This document shows, in pieces, positions 63,185 through 64,000 of a stretch of 64,000 bases of DNA (position 1 is the stretch's first letter; each line of letters begins with the position of its first letter). A program made the position numbers and the translations under genes. A model generated the notes under the pieces. That model made no database searches. It saw nothing but the letters and a program-made list of their open reading frames with translations, and was not told the origin of the DNA. This stretch comes from Aselliscus stoliczkanus. Lineage: Eukaryota; Chordata; Mammalia; Chiroptera; Hipposideridae. The stretch lies in NCBI GenBank assembly GCA_033961575.1, contig CM066733.1, forward strand, positions 63,672,921 through 63,736,920. The letters run 5' to 3'.

Positions 63185-63362
63185 TTTCACAGACATGATC
63201 TCATTTCATCATCACAAAAGCGCATGAGAACACAAATATTATAATAGTATAGTCTCAGAGACATTCAGAGACTTGTGTTCGGTCACATAGTGAAGGAGAG
63301 TCAAGACTCAACCCCTGGTCTCTCGGCTCCACATGTGCTTCCCTCACTATGATTTGTCATAG
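63185..63362 (+). repeat. MIR SINE
   Basis: 'cagacatgatctcatttcat', 'cagagacttgtgttcggtca', 'catagtgaaggagagtcaag' and 'cccctggtctctcggctcca' follow MIR. Confidence 0.8.
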
Positions 63363-63389
63363 AAGTCTCCGAATTAGAACCAGACTTGG

Positions 63390-63617
63390 CTACAAAAGCC
63401 GGTTGGGTATTGTCCTCAGCGGGAATTTTATCACCTTCGTCTTTCCAGGCTGTCCTCGAGGGACATAACTCTGGTCATCCTTACTAAGTAGCCAATGTTC
63501 ATGCCCCGTGTAGGTCAGAGCCCCCAAAATAAAGTAACCTTCGTTCAGTTCCTCCTGGAAATAACGGTGGATATAATCCACCTCCTCATTTTGTAAATCC
63601 AAATCTTTTTCTGGAGG
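63390..63617 (-). other. Antisense coding-like segment, unidentified
   Basis: On the - strand a pyrimidine-ended acceptor-like taacctccag is followed by an open frame EKDLDLQNEEVDYIHRYFQE, ELNEGYFILGALTYTGHEHW, LLSKDDQSYVPRGQPGKTK. A possible donor aag|gtgata comes next, although the frame itself runs on to a TAG. The composition (acidic, aromatic, no low complexity) is more protein-like than most frames in this window, but 75 open codons are expected by chance many times over in 64 kb. I do not recognise the family. It could be an exon of an antisense gene or a relic of a retrocopy. Confidence 0.22.
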
Positions 63618-64000
63618 TTAAAAATGTACATATTAATGAGATCTTAAAACCACAAAGTATATATTTTTATATATGGGGCCAGGAAATTTAAGCTACTTAA
63701 ATTGTGCATAACAATATAACCTAGCCTGCAAGCGCTGGAAAGGTTGGTATAAAATACTTCTTTTAACTGCAGAAAGTTCAGATCAAAACAATTTGGTTGA
63801 AGAACAAAAAAAGAGGAATCGCTCACATTATCTCTCTCATTGAATATGTGAGCCGAAAGCTTTAACGCCCTTTACTGAAAATAATGAAAAACTTTCTTAA
63901 AAAGTTAATAGTGTTCCCATTTTCTTTTGGCCCCTGTGGCAAACTGTTGTTAACAACTATATATATATATGTTTTCTTTTGTGGAAAAGATATTCTGCAT

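Noticed and set aside
63242..63380. Possible continuation of the 63.4-kb antisense frame through a frameshift
   Set aside because: That part overlaps a MIR element, so the apparent coding continuation is repeat sequence.
62100..63840. Endogenous viral element as origin of the unidentified segments
   Set aside because: Considered because bats carry such relics, but no recognisable viral motif, no single continuous frame and mixed strands; not claimed without a homology search.

Overview
This is intronic vertebrate DNA holding two internal coding exons of one host gene. I recognise the gene as RUNX2, the Runt-family transcription factor of bone and cartilage, on the + strand. The exons are 174 nt (24780-24953) and 162 nt (45693-45854). 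They encode the segment just after the Runt DNA-binding domain and the start of the Pro/Ser/Thr-rich C-terminal region. The residues match mammalian RUNX2 as I remember it, and the split codons join correctly (Arg entering the first exon, Asp between the two). The Runt-domain exons and the terminal exon lie outside the window.

The organism is a placental mammal, because ancient MIR, L2, L3, MER5-like and L1M-type repeats are everywhere. Several younger tRNA-derived SINEs with intact target-site duplications resemble SINEs I associate with bats, perhaps horseshoe or leaf-nosed bats. That last step rests on memory and is tentative.

Layout: 1-24779 is the 3' part of the intron before the first exon. 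It holds L2/MIR relics, SINEs at 4.1 and 7.6 kb, an L1 with a 25-bp duplication at 16.9 kb, and a repeat-free block near 12 kb that could be regulatory. 24954-45692 is the intron between the exons. It holds a SINE at 26.1 kb, two copies of a TA-flanked inverted-repeat element (26.7 and 31.9 kb), a tandemly duplicated MIR segment (31.0 kb), an L3/CR1 reverse-transcriptase relic (34.6-35.2 kb), a Tigger-like element (35.3 kb), an 80-bp mariner-type element (41.15 kb) and a MIR cluster (42.4-43.1 kb). 45855-64000 is the 5' part of the next intron. It holds L1 antisense fragments, a 458-bp SINE nested inside one of them (56.8-57.3 kb), further SINEs at 59.8 and 61.2 kb, and some coding-looking but unidentified segments at 58.3 and 62.1-63.6 kb.

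The numerous short open frames elsewhere are random, or come from repeats and microsatellites. I saw no bacterial-type operon, CRISPR array, structural RNA gene or intact retroviral gene. I found no convincing new biological system. The best leads are the young mobile-element families with their insertion structure and the unidentified segments in the last 6 kb.
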